Below are positions 63,701 to 64,000 of a stretch of 64,000 nucleotides of DNA, in pieces. Within the stretch, counting starts at the first letter, position 1. Each line of letters opens with the position of its first letter. Origin of the DNA: Casuarius casuarius (Eukaryota; Chordata; Aves; Casuariiformes; Casuariidae); assembly GCA_003342895.1 (NCBI GenBank), contig PTFA01000407.1:159134-223133 (forward strand), in the 5' to 3' direction. The translations under genes were made by a program, and so were the position numbers. Below the pieces are notes generated by a model, which saw nothing but the letters and a program-made list of their open reading frames with translations, made no database searches and was not told where the DNA came from.

Positions 63701-64000
63701 CCCAAGCAGGGTGCTGTCTCCAGGTATGTTTGCAAGTCAGCTCTCCCAGCAGCAATTTCAGATAACTACCAACTACTCAGCACATTTCAGATACATGTCA
63801 GTTATTAAGGGGATTTATTTCCATCTCTTCTGGGAAGTGTTGGGAAGCGCTGCTGAGTCACACTGCTTACTCACTGGTTTTAAGAGAGCCACTTAAAATA
63901 TTTGTTTTCCAAATGCCTTCTATGATGTTCCTATTATTTGAACGTCTCCAGATGTAAAATGAAAACATTTATACAGGGCATCCCTGGCCTTTAACAAATC

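Overview
This window is vertebrate nuclear DNA, most likely from a bird. Repeats of the CR1 LINE type dominate the recognisable mobile DNA. CR1 is the major retroposon of birds, crocodilians and turtles. Total repeat cover is low, as in compact bird genomes. Some very old MIR-like SINE copies can still be read, so a slowly evolving lineage (palaeognath bird or crocodilian) is also possible. No prokaryotic operons, CRISPR arrays, rRNA or tRNA genes were seen.

The only protein-coding sequence I can support is one 142-bp internal exon on the + strand at 53117-53258. It encodes residues 54-101 of the G protein alpha-o subunit (GNAO1 exon 3). It has a good acceptor (pyrimidine tract ending in CAG), a consensus donor (GTAAGT), the expected length and the expected phase. 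I could not find exon 2 (P-loop, 43 bp) upstream or exon 4 downstream. So 1-53116 is read as the 3' part of a very long GNAO1 intron 2, and 53259-64000 as the 5' part of intron 3.

Layout. 1-850 is a dense CpG island followed directly by an AT-rich block with many homeodomain-type TAAT cores. 2.9-3.9 kb is a second, weaker CpG/GC-rich patch. 4-20 kb is plain intron with one sense CR1 3' end (7.06-7.25 kb), one much-decayed CR1/L3-like relic (12.75-13.0 kb) and a candidate conserved element near 8.6 kb. 21-25 kb has an AT-rich candidate element with a 14-bp direct repeat, two MIR-like SINE relics and a twin TTAATTAA site. 25-42 kb is mostly unique, with two G-quadruplex motifs and an AT-rich candidate element near 36.9 kb. 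42.1-43.2 kb combines a perfect 20-bp palindrome, an AT-rich candidate element, a CpG patch and a short old-repeat tail. 46.8-47.9 kb is a long decayed CR1 reverse-transcriptase/3' relic. 49.5-49.8 kb and 54.8-55.1 kb are two antisense CR1 3' ends flanking the exon. 57.0 kb has another CpG patch.

Sixteen isolated N bases occur, all between 45,842 and 62,502 and none in the first 45.8 kb. This suggests that the right part comes from a different assembly source or has lower consensus quality. No novel gene system was found. The most useful leads are the intragenic CpG island with its AT-rich neighbour, the clustered regulatory-looking elements, and the N-marked assembly segment.
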